From contig NZ_CP037864.1 in assembly GCF_004353845.1 (NCBI RefSeq), positions 3,410,001 to 3,474,000 of the forward strand: a DNA stretch of 64,000 nt. The letters are read 5' to 3'. The notes beneath the pieces are model-generated. The model saw only the letters and a list, made by a program, of their open reading frames with translations, was not told where the DNA came from and made no database searches. Source of the stretch: Citrobacter arsenatis (GTDB taxonomy: Bacteria > Pseudomonadota > Gammaproteobacteria > Enterobacterales > Enterobacteriaceae). Position 1 is the stretch's first letter; every line of letters begins with the position of its first letter. Below are positions 54,473 through 63,024 of this stretch, in pieces. The translations under genes were made by a program, and so were the position numbers.

Positions 54473-54814
54473 TCAAAACGGATTGTTATTTGAAAACGGC
54501 TCAGCAATAGCCACGCCGAAATTTTTCAGTCTGCAGGTCGCGGCAAATTCATCCTGGCGATTCACAAACAGGCACGGCTCCCCTTCGCATTCCAGCACAG
54601 AACAAGGTACCTCAATGTCGCTGAGGGCCTGGCTGAGTTTATGCATGACTGACCACGCGCTGTCACCATCAGGGCTAAGCAATTTGAGCGCCACCAAGCT
54701 GTTCTCATTGCTCTGACCGTTTTGCGGAATCGGTTCAACTTTTGAACCTGCGAAACCCACCGACCAACGATAGCACTGCGGCAGACGATGAACGATTGAG
54801 AGTTGTAATGTCAT
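54473..54814 (-). CDS. yejG: YejG, conserved small protein
   Basis: A 113-aa protein (E. coli 114) starting MTLQLSIVHRLPQ at 54814, behind AGGGAAAG. It has no signal peptide or membrane segment and three Cys near CSVLECEGEPC. Function unknown. Its 336-bp upstream region is unusual: a GalR/LacI-type palindrome at 54900-54915 and a perfect FNR-type palindrome at 55100-55113. Confidence 0.88.
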   Translation of the reverse strand: MTLQLSIVHRLPQCYRWSVGFAGSKVEPIPQNGQSNENSLVALKLLSPDGDSAWSVMHKLSQALSDIEVPCSVLECEGEPCLFVNRQDEFAATCRLKNFGVAIAEPFSNNNPF

Positions 54815-54899
54815 CACTTTCTTTCCCTGGAAGTACAATTACTTCACAATTATTTTACATCAATATTAACACATCATTGACAATACGTCGTTAAACAGT

Positions 54900-54915
54900 T
54901 GGTAAACGTTTACAC
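54900..54915. promoter_or_regulatory. LacI/GalR-type operator upstream of yejG
   Basis: TGGTAAACGTTTACAC matches the gal operator GTGTAANCGNTTACAC at 12 of 14 fixed positions, better than the mgl and galS sites in this window. Its core, GTAAACGTTTAC, is a perfect 12-bp palindrome. It lies 86 bp upstream of yejG. The repressor could be GalR, GalS or another LacI-family protein. Confidence 0.5.
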
Positions 54916-55099
54916 CCTGTCGTTATGCCGCTTTCCGAACCGACTATTTAAATTTATTCAACGGTTCCGGCATATTTCCGCGCTATATGTACTCGTTTCT
55001 GCGATCTAACTCAACCTTTTTAACTACAATGATGTGACTTTTTACATAAATTGATTTTACATAAAATAAACATAAACAGGAGAAATGATAGATTTGCGG

Positions 55100-55113
55100 T
55101 TGATGTACATCAA
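55100..55113. promoter_or_regulatory. Perfect FNR-type palindrome between yejG and bcr
   Basis: TTGATGTACATCAA is the full FNR consensus TTGAT-N4-ATCAA with a symmetric centre. On the minus strand a start near 55065 would put it at -41.5 with TTTATG (55076-55071) as a weak -10 box, leading toward yejG 250 bp away. On the plus strand it lies inside a 36-codon frame (55085-55195) preceded by AGGAG. The target is not clear. Confidence 0.5.
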
Positions 55114-55150
55114 CTCTGGAGGCCTTATGACCCCCAGGTTGTGTAATAGA

Positions 55151-56341
55151 TCACCGTTTTTTAGCGCGGCTAGCGTAGAGATAGAAGAGAATTGAACTGG
55201 TGGCACAAAACGCTATCGACCAGATCATAGGCCAGGCCGAGTTAAAGGTTGCCAGAGACAACAACGCCCCAACGATGGCGCCGATGCCAAAGCGGAACGT
55301 CCCTGCCAGCGATGATGCCGTTCCCGCCATGTGCGGAAATTCATCCAGAATAACCGCCATGGCGTTGGATGACACCATCGATACGCAGCCAACAAACGCC
55401 GCAACGCCCACCACCAACGTCCAGAAACCAATCCCGAACAGCGCGCTAAAGACCATCCAGCCCGCCATGACGAACTGGATCCACAGCCCAGTGCGGAACA
55501 TATTCAATGCGCCAACCCGACGAACAAAGCGGCTGTTGATAATGGTCATCACGAACAGGAAAACAATATTCAGCGCGAAGTAATAGCCGAAATGCTGCGG
55601 TGAAACGTGGTTGATCTCAATGTAGACAAAGGGTCCGGCGCTCAAAAACGAGAACATCCCGGCAAAGCTGAATCCACTGGCCAGCATATAGCTCAGTACG
55701 CGTTTATGGCGAAACAGTGAAGCAAAGTTGCCCAGAGTGGTACGCAGACGAAATGGCTGGCGACGCTCAACCGGCAAGGTCTCTTTAATCAGCGTAAAGA
55801 TCATCACCGATGCCAGAATAGCCGCCACGGCGAGGATCCAAAAGATGTAATGCCAGCTCAGCCATACCAGCACCCAACCCCCCACGATAGGTGCCAACAA
55901 AGGCGCAATTGTCGTGACCAGCATGACGAATGACATCATGCGCGAAAACTCTTCTTTCGGATAGATATCGCGCATCAGGGCGTTGATAACCACGCTCGCC
56001 GCCGCAGCCGCCAGACCATGGAAGAAACGCATCACGATCAGTTGATCGATAGTTTGCGCCAGCGCACAGGCAACTGCCGCCGCCGCAAACACCAGCGTCC
56101 CACCCAGTATCACCGGCTTGCGCCCAATGCTGTCGGCCATTGGACCATACAGCAACTGCCCCACCGCGAACCCAAGAATATAGGTACTGAGGGTCATCTG
56201 CGCGCTACCTGCTGGCACACCAAACTGTTCAGAGATAACAGGCAGCGCCGGAAGATACATATCAATCGACAACGGCATCAGCATGGCTAATAAGCCAAGG
56301 ATAAAGACAATGGCAATTGACGAGTTCTGCCGGGTGGTCAC
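55151..56341 (-). CDS. bcr: Bicyclomycin/sulfonamide resistance MFS exporter Bcr
   Basis: An inner-membrane drug:proton antiporter of 396 aa (E. coli 396) in the Bcr/CflA family, with 12 helices. Seen: MPLSIDMYLPALPVIS, the helix 2-3 loop GPMADSIGRKP, and the antiporter motif region LLAPIVGGWVL in helix 5. It follows rsuA after 15 bp on the same strand, so they are probably co-transcribed. Confidence 0.94.
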   Translation of the reverse strand: MTTRQNSSIAIVFILGLLAMLMPLSIDMYLPALPVISEQFGVPAGSAQMTLSTYILGFAVGQLLYGPMADSIGRKPVILGGTLVFAAAAVACALAQTIDQLIVMRFFHGLAAAAASVVINALMRDIYPKEEFSRMMSFVMLVTTIAPLLAPIVGGWVLVWLSWHYIFWILAVAAILASVMIFTLIKETLPVERRQPFRLRTTLGNFASLFRHKRVLSYMLASGFSFAGMFSFLSAGPFVYIEINHVSPQHFGYYFALNIVFLFVMTIINSRFVRRVGALNMFRTGLWIQFVMAGWMVFSALFGIGFWTLVVGVAAFVGCVSMVSSNAMAVILDEFPHMAGTASSLAGTFRFGIGAIVGALLSLATFNSAWPMIWSIAFCATSSILFYLYASRAKKR

Positions 56342-56356
56342 ATTTAGCTCCTGAAA

Positions 56357-57064
56357 TTAACGCGGGGTTAAGTTAACGCTGGCGATTTCTTCTTCGGTCA
56401 ATGGGCGGTATTCACCCGGCTCCAGATCATCATCAAGCCTGATGTCACCAATCCGTTCACGGTGCAGTTCCACAACGTGGTTACCCACGGCAGCAAACAT
56501 ACGTTTAACCTGATGATAGCGCCCTTCGCTGATGGTCAATCGCACCTGAGTTGGCGTAATGACTTCCAGCACGGCCGGTTTGGTCAGGTCTTTCTCGTTA
56601 TGCAACTGTACGCCACGGGCAAACTGTTCGGCGGTATCGTCTGCCACTGGCGACTCCAGCGTCACCAGATAGGTTTTCTCACAATGATGACGTGGCGATG
56701 TGATGCGATGCGACCACTGTCCGTCATCGGTCATCAGCACCAGTCCGGTGGTGTCGATATCCAGACGCCCTGCCGCATGCAGCTTGTAGGCAACCGGCTC
56801 ATCAAGGAAATAGAGCACCGTCGGGTGATCCGGGTCATCCGTTGAGCAAACATAACCCTGAGGCTTATTCAGCATAAAATAGCGCGGGCCATTTTGTTGA
56901 ACCAGGGAATTACCGTCATATTCTACGTCGTGTTCTGGCAGCAGCTTAAAAGCGCTGTTTCTGACGATTTCACCGTCGACGGTAACGCGGTTAGCACGGA
57001 TCTCACGCCCGGCAATAGCGCGGCTGACGCCGAGTTGCTGAGCGATAAATTTATCAAGTCGCAT
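56357..57064 (-). CDS. rsuA: 16S rRNA pseudouridine(516) synthase RsuA
   Basis: Makes pseudouridine 516 of 16S rRNA. 235 aa from the ATG at 57064 (E. coli 231); a longer reading adds 17 residues without support. The N-terminal S4 domain is MRLDKFIAQQLGVSR...REIRANRVTVDG. The catalytic Asp lies in GRLDIDTTGLVLMT, and SEGRYHQVKRMF closes the synthase domain. Upstream of bcr and divergent from radD. Confidence 0.95.
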   Translation of the reverse strand: MRLDKFIAQQLGVSRAIAGREIRANRVTVDGEIVRNSAFKLLPEHDVEYDGNSLVQQNGPRYFMLNKPQGYVCSTDDPDHPTVLYFLDEPVAYKLHAAGRLDIDTTGLVLMTDDGQWSHRITSPRHHCEKTYLVTLESPVADDTAEQFARGVQLHNEKDLTKPAVLEVITPTQVRLTISEGRYHQVKRMFAAVGNHVVELHRERIGDIRLDDDLEPGEYRPLTEEEIASVNLTPR

Positions 57065-57215
57065 GAGTGTGATTTTTGCCTGTAAAAATACGAGAAGCGG
57101 GTTTGCGCCCGACAAGTGGGACTAATATCCGCCCAGTATAGCGGCGTTACACCATCCCTCAAGGGAAATGATTCATGGCATACTATACATTGTTGCTGTT
57201 TACCTTAATGAGCCC

Positions 57216-58976
57216 ATGATTTTTACTCTTCGCCCGTACCAAAAAGAAGCCGTGGATGCCACGCTCAACTATTTTCGCCACCACCGCACACCGGCGGTTA
57301 TCGTCCTGCCAACCGGCGCGGGCAAAAGTCTGGTGATTGCCGAACTGGCCCGCGTGGCGCGTGGTCGCGTACTGGTACTGGCGCACGTCAAAGAGCTGGT
57401 TGCACAAAACCACGCCAAATATTGCGCACTGGGGCTGGAAGCCGATATTTTTGCCGCAGGTCTGAAGCGTAAAGAGAGCCACGGGAAAGTGGTGTTTGGC
57501 AGCGTCCAGTCGGTGGCGCGTAATCTGGACGCCTTTCAGGGAGAGTTCTCGCTGCTTATCGTCGATGAATGCCATCGCATTGGCGATGATGAAGAGAGTC
57601 AGTATCAGCAAATCCTCACTCACCTGACCAAAGTAAATCCCCACTTACGCCTGCTCGGGCTTACCGCCACGCCTTTTCGTTTGGGTAAGGGCTGGATTTA
57701 TCATTTTCATTATCACGGGATGGTACGTGGCGATGAAAAAGCACTGTTTCGCGACTGCATTTATGAATTACCTCTGCGCTACATGATTAAACACGGCTAC
57801 CTGACGCCGCCAGAACGCCTCGACATGCCGGTAGTACAATATGACTTCAGCCGCCTGCAGGCACAAAGTAACGGCCTGTTCAGCGAGGCGGACCTGAATC
57901 AGGAGCTGAAAAAGCAGCAGCGAATCACGCCGCATATCATCAGCCAGATTATTGAGTTTGCCCAGACGCGCAAAGGGGTGATGATTTTCGCCGCCACCGT
58001 TGAACACGCCAAAGAAATTCTGGGCCTGCTGCCCGCTGACGACGCCGCGCTAATCACCGGAGACACGCCAGGCGCTGAGCGCGACGTGCTGATTGAAGAG
58101 TTCAAAGCTCAGCGCTTTCGCTATCTGGTGAATGTGTCGGTCCTGACCACCGGCTTCGATGCCCCACACGTCGACCTTATCGCCATTCTGCGCCCAACAG
58201 AGTCAGTTAGCCTTTACCAACAAATTGTCGGCCGTGGCTTGCGCCTTGCACCGGGTAAAACCGACTGTCTGATCCTCGATTACGCCGGCAACCCGCACGA
58301 TCTGTACGCGCCGGAAGTGGGAGCGCCGAAAGGGAAAAGCGACAACGTCCCGGTACAGGTGTTCTGTCCTGCCTGCGGATTTGCCAACACCTTCTGGGGC
58401 AAAACCACGGCAGACGGCACGCTGATTGAACATTTTGGCCGCCGCTGCCAGGGATGGTTTGAAGATGATGACGGTCATCGCGAACAGTGCGATTTTCGTT
58501 TCCGTTTTAAAAACTGCCCACAGTGCAACGCGGAAAATGATATCGCCGCCCGCCGTTGTCGGGAGTGCGACACGGTGCTGGTAGACCCGGATGACATGCT
58601 GAAAGCCGCACTCAGGCTCAAAGATGCGCTGGTCCTGCGCTGTAGCGGTATGGTGTTACAAAACGGTCTGGATGAAAAAGGCGAATGGCTAAAAATCACC
58701 TATTACGATGAAGATGGCGCTGACGTCAGCGAACGCTTTCGTCTGCACACTCCCGCGCAGCGTACGGCCTTCGAACAACTGTTTATTCGCCCGCACACCC
58801 GAACGCCCGGCATTCCCTTACGCTGGATAACCGCCGCAGATATCCTCGCCCAGCAGGCGTTGTTACGTCATCCTGATTTCGTGGTAGCGCGCATGAAAGG
58901 TCAGTACTGGCAGGTCCGTGAAAAGGTGTTCGATTATGAAGGACGCTTTCGTCGGGCACATGAATTACGCGGTTAA
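57216..58976 (+). CDS. radD: RadD (YejH), DEAD/DEAH-family DNA repair ATPase
   Basis: A superfamily 2 helicase-like ATPase that helps RecA-dependent repair of double-strand breaks and crossover intermediates. 586 aa from the ATG at 57216, as in E. coli; an upstream in-frame ATG at 57168 would add 16 residues. Motif I is LPTGAGKS, motif II VDECH, motif III GLTATP, and motif VI QIVGRGLRLAPGK. A zinc-finger region follows (CPACGF, then CPQCN...CREC). All motifs are intact. Confidence 0.95.
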   Translation: MIFTLRPYQKEAVDATLNYFRHHRTPAVIVLPTGAGKSLVIAELARVARGRVLVLAHVKELVAQNHAKYCALGLEADIFAAGLKRKESHGKVVFGSVQSVARNLDAFQGEFSLLIVDECHRIGDDEESQYQQILTHLTKVNPHLRLLGLTATPFRLGKGWIYHFHYHGMVRGDEKALFRDCIYELPLRYMIKHGYLTPPERLDMPVVQYDFSRLQAQSNGLFSEADLNQELKKQQRITPHIISQIIEFAQTRKGVMIFAATVEHAKEILGLLPADDAALITGDTPGAERDVLIEEFKAQRFRYLVNVSVLTTGFDAPHVDLIAILRPTESVSLYQQIVGRGLRLAPGKTDCLILDYAGNPHDLYAPEVGAPKGKSDNVPVQVFCPACGFANTFWGKTTADGTLIEHFGRRCQGWFEDDDGHREQCDFRFRFKNCPQCNAENDIAARRCRECDTVLVDPDDMLKAALRLKDALVLRCSGMVLQNGLDEKGEWLKITYYDEDGADVSERFRLHTPAQRTAFEQLFIRPHTRTPGIPLRWITAADILAQQALLRHPDFVVARMKGQYWQVREKVFDYEGRFRRAHELRG

Positions 58977-59054
58977 TCGTACTTTTGATTGATGTACCAG
59001 CCGTTTGAGTATAGAATCTCGCCCGCTTTTGCATACGCAAAGCAGATCACTTAC

Positions 59055-59080
59055 CTGTTGCTGGGTCGCCTGTAGCAGGA
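59055..59080 (+). promoter_or_regulatory. rplY 5'-leader hairpin
   Basis: CCTGTTGC (59055-59062) pairs with GTAGCAGG (59073-59080), with G-U pairs, around a 10-nt loop, 20 bp before the rplY ATG. A -10 box TATAGA lies at 59010-59015. Autogenous control of rplY by L25 through its leader has been described in E. coli and relatives; this stem is the likely element here. Confidence 0.55.
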
Positions 59081-59100
59081 ATTATTAAAGAGAGATTTAA

Positions 59101-59385
59101 ATGTTTACTATCAACGCTGAAGTACGTAAAGAGCAGGGTAAGGGTGCGAGCCGCCGCCTGCGTGCCGCTAACAAGTTCCCGGCAATCATCTACGGTGGCG
59201 CAGAAGCCCCGATTGCTATCGAACTGGATCACGATGCAGTTATGAACATGCAAGCTAAAGCTGAATTCTATAGCGAAGTTCTGACCATCGTTGTTGACGG
59301 TAAAGAAGTTAAAGTTAAAGCTCAGGCTGTACAGCGTCACGCTTTCAAGCCGAAGCTGACTCACATCGACTTCGTTCGCGCGTAA
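59101..59385 (+). CDS. rplY: 50S ribosomal protein L25
   Basis: Binds 5S rRNA in the large subunit. 94 aa, the short enterobacterial form without the CTC C-terminal domain. MFTINAEVRKEQGKGASRRL and the end HIDFVRA match E. coli. AT-rich GAGAG ribosome binding site. A single-gene unit with its own promoter, leader stem and terminator. Confidence 0.98.
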   Translation: MFTINAEVRKEQGKGASRRLRAANKFPAIIYGGAEAPIAIELDHDAVMNMQAKAEFYSEVLTIVVDGKEVKVKAQAVQRHAFKPKLTHIDFVRA

Positions 59386-59405
59386 TCGCCTACAAGTTGA
59401 AGAAG

Positions 59406-59430
59406 AACCCCGCCTCGGCGGGGTTTTTTT
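59406..59430 (+). terminator. rplY terminator
   Basis: AACCCCGCC (59406-59414) pairs with GGCGGGGTT (59417-59425) and continues into a T-run, 21 bp after the rplY stop. Confidence 0.92.
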
Positions 59431-59462
59431 ATGGGATTTTGCTGGCGGTAAAGGTGTATCAC

Positions 59463-59497
59463 GCAGGCCGGAAAGGCGTTAACTCGCCCATCCGGCA
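59463..59497. repeat. REP-like unit between rplY and yejK
   Basis: GCAGGCCGGAAAGGCGTTA...CGCCCATCCGGCA is a single imperfect REP unit with GCCGG and CCGGC ends, between the convergent rplY and yejK. Confidence 0.75.
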
Positions 59498-59504
59498 AAC
59501 GGCT

Positions 59505-60512
59505 TTATTTCCCGCCCGACGTACGGCGCTGGAGCTGATCGCGCAGGTTCGGCGGCGTACCTTTGATGGTCAAGGTGTCTGTCGCCGGATCCCAGAAAAT
59601 ACGCTCGCCAAGTAACATGGCATCGAAGTTGATGGTTAACCCACCGCCGCTGCCGGCAAATTTGGTTAACTGACGCAGCGTACTGCGATCCGCCGGGAAG
59701 CTTTCTTCCAGCTCGTAGCCTTTATCAGCGGTAAATTCGCTGAAGCTAACTTCACTGACACCGGAAAGCTCTTTGGACAGCGACTCCAGCTCGATCTCTT
59801 CACCAGCCTGCAACTGCTCGTTGCAGTAGCTGTACACCTGCTGACGCACGTTCTGGCGTTCGGCTTTATCGAGTTGCGCCTCATTGGTAAAGTCATCGAC
59901 CGCCTGAAGCAGGCCACGGTTTTGCGCTTTGGCGTTAAGACCTTCGCTGGCACCGAGGAAGTCCATAAAGAAATCGGCAACTTTGCGCCCTACCCGCCCT
60001 TTCAGGAACGTCAGATAGCGTGTGGACTCCGGGTTGGTTTCCCACTCGGTTAAATCAATACGCGCCACGATGTCCGCATGATTGATATCCAGATAGTGCG
60101 TCGGGTTGATATCCAGATTTTCATTGACACGCATGCTGCTTAAATTATTCAGCACGGCGACCAGCAGATACTCTACCGCCAGATACCGGTAATGGCAGAA
60201 CAGAACAATACCGCCGTCGGCGAAAGGATATTTCGCCAGTTCGTCCCGCAAACGCCCTGTCGCGGCACGGCTAAAGGCCAGAAAATCCTCTTCGCCCTGA
60301 CGCTGTAAACGCAGCGTTTGCGCCAGTTCACTCTCTTCGCTAAACAGGCCATAGGCTTTATTCTTGGCGCTATAAACCCGATGCAGCTCAGCCATCATAT
60401 CGACAACGGTCGCTGTCGGTTCCAGTAATGAATCGCGCAAGACCAGCTCAAGGTTCTGCTCGTCACGTTTGATAAGCTGGTGCAGGGCAATCTGGTTGAT
60501 ATCCAGACTCAT
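59505..60512 (-). CDS. yejK: Nucleoid-associated protein YejK (NdpA)
   Basis: A cytoplasmic, nucleoid-enriched protein of 335 aa, the E. coli length. MSLDINQIALHQLIKRDEQNLELVLRD opens the NA37 domain, and LTEWETNPESTRYLTFLKGR is another conserved block. It has been linked to topoisomerase activity in E. coli. Divergent from yejL over 134 bp. Confidence 0.95.
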   Translation of the reverse strand: MSLDINQIALHQLIKRDEQNLELVLRDSLLEPTATVVDMMAELHRVYSAKNKAYGLFSEESELAQTLRLQRQGEEDFLAFSRAATGRLRDELAKYPFADGGIVLFCHYRYLAVEYLLVAVLNNLSSMRVNENLDINPTHYLDINHADIVARIDLTEWETNPESTRYLTFLKGRVGRKVADFFMDFLGASEGLNAKAQNRGLLQAVDDFTNEAQLDKAERQNVRQQVYSYCNEQLQAGEEIELESLSKELSGVSEVSFSEFTADKGYELEESFPADRSTLRQLTKFAGSGGGLTINFDAMLLGERIFWDPATDTLTIKGTPPNLRDQLQRRTSGGK

Positions 60513-60646
60513 GATAAACTCTCCTTTTAGACCGGGCGGTATTCAACCACCTGCCGGGCAGTGACGCAATAGAAGATAAAAAAGCAGAAAAAAAACTGTC
60601 TGTACGGTAATATGTTGCCCTTTCATGAACAGACTGATTTCGATTT

Positions 60647-60874
60647 ATGCCACAAATTTCCCGCTATAGTGACGAACACGTTGAACAACTGCTGAATGAG
60701 ATGCTCAACGTACTGGAAAAACATAAGGCGCCGACCGACCTTTCCCTGATGGTACTGGGAAATATGGTGACTAACCTTATCAATACAAGCATCGCACCGG
60801 CCCAGCGCCAGGCGATTGCCAACTCTTTTGCCCGCGCATTACAGTCTTCGATAAACGACGACCAAGCGCATTAA
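60647..60874 (+). CDS. yejL: YejL, UPF0352 protein
   Basis: A 75-aa helical protein, as in E. coli: MPQISRYSDEHVEQLLNEML through SINDDQAH. Small soluble dimer family; function unknown. It lies 31 bp before yejM on the same strand, an arrangement kept in enterobacteria, so they are probably co-transcribed. Confidence 0.93.
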   Translation: MPQISRYSDEHVEQLLNEMLNVLEKHKAPTDLSLMVLGNMVTNLINTSIAPAQRQAIANSFARALQSSINDDQAH

Positions 60875-60905
60875 GAGCCAGCTCCGGGGAAACGAACAAC
60901 AGTTT

Positions 60906-62666
60906 ATGGTAACTCATCGTCAGCGCTACCGTGAGAAAGTCTCCCAGATGGTTAGCTGGGGGCACTGGTTTGCCTTGTTCAACATTCTGTTGGCCATGGT
61001 GCTCGGTAGCCGTTACCTGTTTGTCGCCGACTGGCCGACAACCCTTGCAGGTCGTGTTTATTCCTACCTGAGCGTTGTCGGGCATTTTAGCTTTCTGGTG
61101 TTCGCCACCTATCTGCTGATCCTGTTTCCCCTGACGTTTATCGTCATGTCCCAGAGGCTGATGCGGTTCTTATCAGCTATTCTGGCGACGGCTGGCATGA
61201 CGCTGTTGCTCATCGACAGCGAAGTTTTCACCCGCTTCCACCTACACCTCAATCCGATCGTCTGGGAGCTGGTCATCAATCCTGACCAGAATGAAGCGGC
61301 GCGTGACTGGCAGCTGATGTTTATCAGCGTGCCGATTATTCTGTTAATTGAAATGCTGTTTGCGACCTGGAGCTGGCAAAAGCTGCGCAGCCTGACGCGT
61401 CGTCGCCATTTTGCCAAACCGTTAGCCGCCTTCTTCTTCGTTTCCTTTATCGCCTCGCACGTGGTGTACATCTGGGCTGATGCCAATTTCTATCGCCCGA
61501 TCACCATGCAGCGCGCGAACCTGCCGCTCTCCTATCCGATGACGGCGCGTAAGTTCCTGGAAAAACATGGCCTGCTGGACGCGCAAGAGTATCAGCGTCG
61601 CCTGATCGAACAGGGCAATCCGGAAGCCGTTTCCGTGCAGTACCCGCTTAGCGAACTGCGCTATCGTGATATGGGCACCGGTCAGAACGTTCTGCTGATC
61701 ACCGTCGACGGCCTGAACTACTCACGCTTTGAAAAGCAGATGCCTGCACTGGCTGAATTCGCCGGGCAGAATATCTCCTTTACGCGTCATATGAGCTCCG
61801 GCAACACCACGGATAACGGTATCTTTGGCCTGTTCTACGGCGTTTCGCCAAGCTACATGGACGGCATTTTGTCGACCCGAACGCCTGCGGCGCTGATTTC
61901 TGCACTGAACCAACAGGGTTATCAGTTAGGACTATTCTCCTCGGATGGCTTTACCAGCCCGCTTTATCGCCAGGCGCTGCTGTCAGATTTCTCCATGCCG
62001 AGCGTGCAAACACAATCTGACGAACAAACCGCAAGCCAGTGGATTAACTGGCTGGGACGCTACGCGCAAGAAGATAACCGCTGGTTCTCGTGGGTATCCT
62101 TTAACGGAACAAACCTTGATGACAGCAACCAGAAGAACTTTGCCAAACGTTATGCCAACGCCGCTCAGGATGTGGATGCCAACATTGACCGCGTGCTTAG
62201 TGCCCTGCGCGACGCCGGCAAACTGAACAACACGGTGGTGATCATTACCGCTGGGCGCGGCGTGCCGCTGACGCAGGAAGAGAACAACTTTGCCTGGTCC
62301 CGCGGCCATCTGCAGGTTCCTCTGGTTATTCACTGGCCGGGAACGCCTGCACAGCGTATCAATAGCCTGACCGATCATACAGACCTGATGACAACGCTCA
62401 TGCAGCGCCTGCTGCACGTCAGCACGCCAGCTAACGAATACTCGCAGGGACAGGATCTGTTCAATGCAACCCGCCGCCATTACTGGGTTACCGCCGCTGA
62501 CGGCAGCACAATGGCCGTTACCACGCCAGAGATGACGCTGGTGCTGAATAACAACGGCAATTATCAAACCTATGACTTACGCGGCGAGAAAATAAAAGAT
62601 CAGAAACCACAGCTAAGCCTGCTGCTACAGGTTCTGACGGATGAGAAACGATTTATTGCTAACTGA
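60906..62666 (+). CDS. yejM: YejM (PbgA/LapC), regulator of LPS synthesis
   Basis: An essential inner-membrane protein that senses periplasmic LPS and controls LpxC turnover through LapB/FtsH. 586 aa, as in E. coli. Five N-terminal helices (about 20-190) are followed by a basic linker (ANLPLSYPMTARKFLEKHG) and a periplasmic sulfatase/phosphatase-like domain from about 245 (VLLITVDGLNYSRF, HMSSGNTTDNGIFGLFYG, WSRGHLQVPLVIHWPG). The Thr of the ancestral active site is preserved (NTTDNG). Confidence 0.95.
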   Translation: MVTHRQRYREKVSQMVSWGHWFALFNILLAMVLGSRYLFVADWPTTLAGRVYSYLSVVGHFSFLVFATYLLILFPLTFIVMSQRLMRFLSAILATAGMTLLLIDSEVFTRFHLHLNPIVWELVINPDQNEAARDWQLMFISVPIILLIEMLFATWSWQKLRSLTRRRHFAKPLAAFFFVSFIASHVVYIWADANFYRPITMQRANLPLSYPMTARKFLEKHGLLDAQEYQRRLIEQGNPEAVSVQYPLSELRYRDMGTGQNVLLITVDGLNYSRFEKQMPALAEFAGQNISFTRHMSSGNTTDNGIFGLFYGVSPSYMDGILSTRTPAALISALNQQGYQLGLFSSDGFTSPLYRQALLSDFSMPSVQTQSDEQTASQWINWLGRYAQEDNRWFSWVSFNGTNLDDSNQKNFAKRYANAAQDVDANIDRVLSALRDAGKLNNTVVIITAGRGVPLTQEENNFAWSRGHLQVPLVIHWPGTPAQRINSLTDHTDLMTTLMQRLLHVSTPANEYSQGQDLFNATRRHYWVTAADGSTMAVTTPEMTLVLNNNGNYQTYDLRGEKIKDQKPQLSLLLQVLTDEKRFIAN

Positions 62667-62740
62667 TTAATTATAAATCAGTTAGCGAGGCATCCTCTTG
62701 CATTCGCAGCGGAAAGCAGTAGTATTAGCAGCCATAGCGT

Positions 62741-62817
62741 CGGCACGTAGCGCAGCCTGGTAGCGCACCGTCATGGGGTGTCGGGGGTCGGAGGTTCAAA
62801 TCCTCTCGTGCCGACCA
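62741..62817 (+). tRNA. proL: tRNA-Pro (GGG anticodon)
   Basis: A 77-nt tRNA with encoded CCA, acceptor CGGCACG/CGTGCCG, a T arm GAGGTTCAAATCCTC, and an anticodon GGG at 62775-62777 in the loop ATGGGGT. The sequence and position between yejM and narP match E. coli proL. A terminator follows. Confidence 0.97.
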
Positions 62818-62828
62818 AAAATCCCCAA

Positions 62829-62857
62829 AAAAACCAACCGCAAGGTTGGTTTTTTTA
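62829..62857 (+). terminator. tRNA-Pro terminator
   Basis: ACCAACC (62833-62839) and GGTTGGT (62844-62850) with a GCAA loop, followed by a T-run. Confidence 0.92.
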
Positions 62858-62915
62858 TGCCTGAAATGCAGCATTCCTGAGTATTACCATGGCTTTCAGC
62901 ACAGGTTTTACTACT

Positions 62916-62937
62916 TACCCATGCACAAATTGGGGTA
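62916..62937. promoter_or_regulatory. NarL/NarP-like heptamer pair upstream of narP
   Basis: TACCCAT (62916-62922) and, inverted, TGGGGTA (62931-62937, TACCCCA on the other strand) both fit the TACYYMT heptamer. Their spacing is 8 bp, not the 2 bp preferred by NarP. They lie about 90 bp before the narP ATG. Autoregulation is possible but unproven. Confidence 0.3.
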
Positions 62938-63024
62938 AAATTTATCCTCTCATCAGCGCGATGAATCTGGACGATTGATGCGCTGAAAACAATAATGATA
63001 CTAATAAAAACTCAGGAGAATAGT

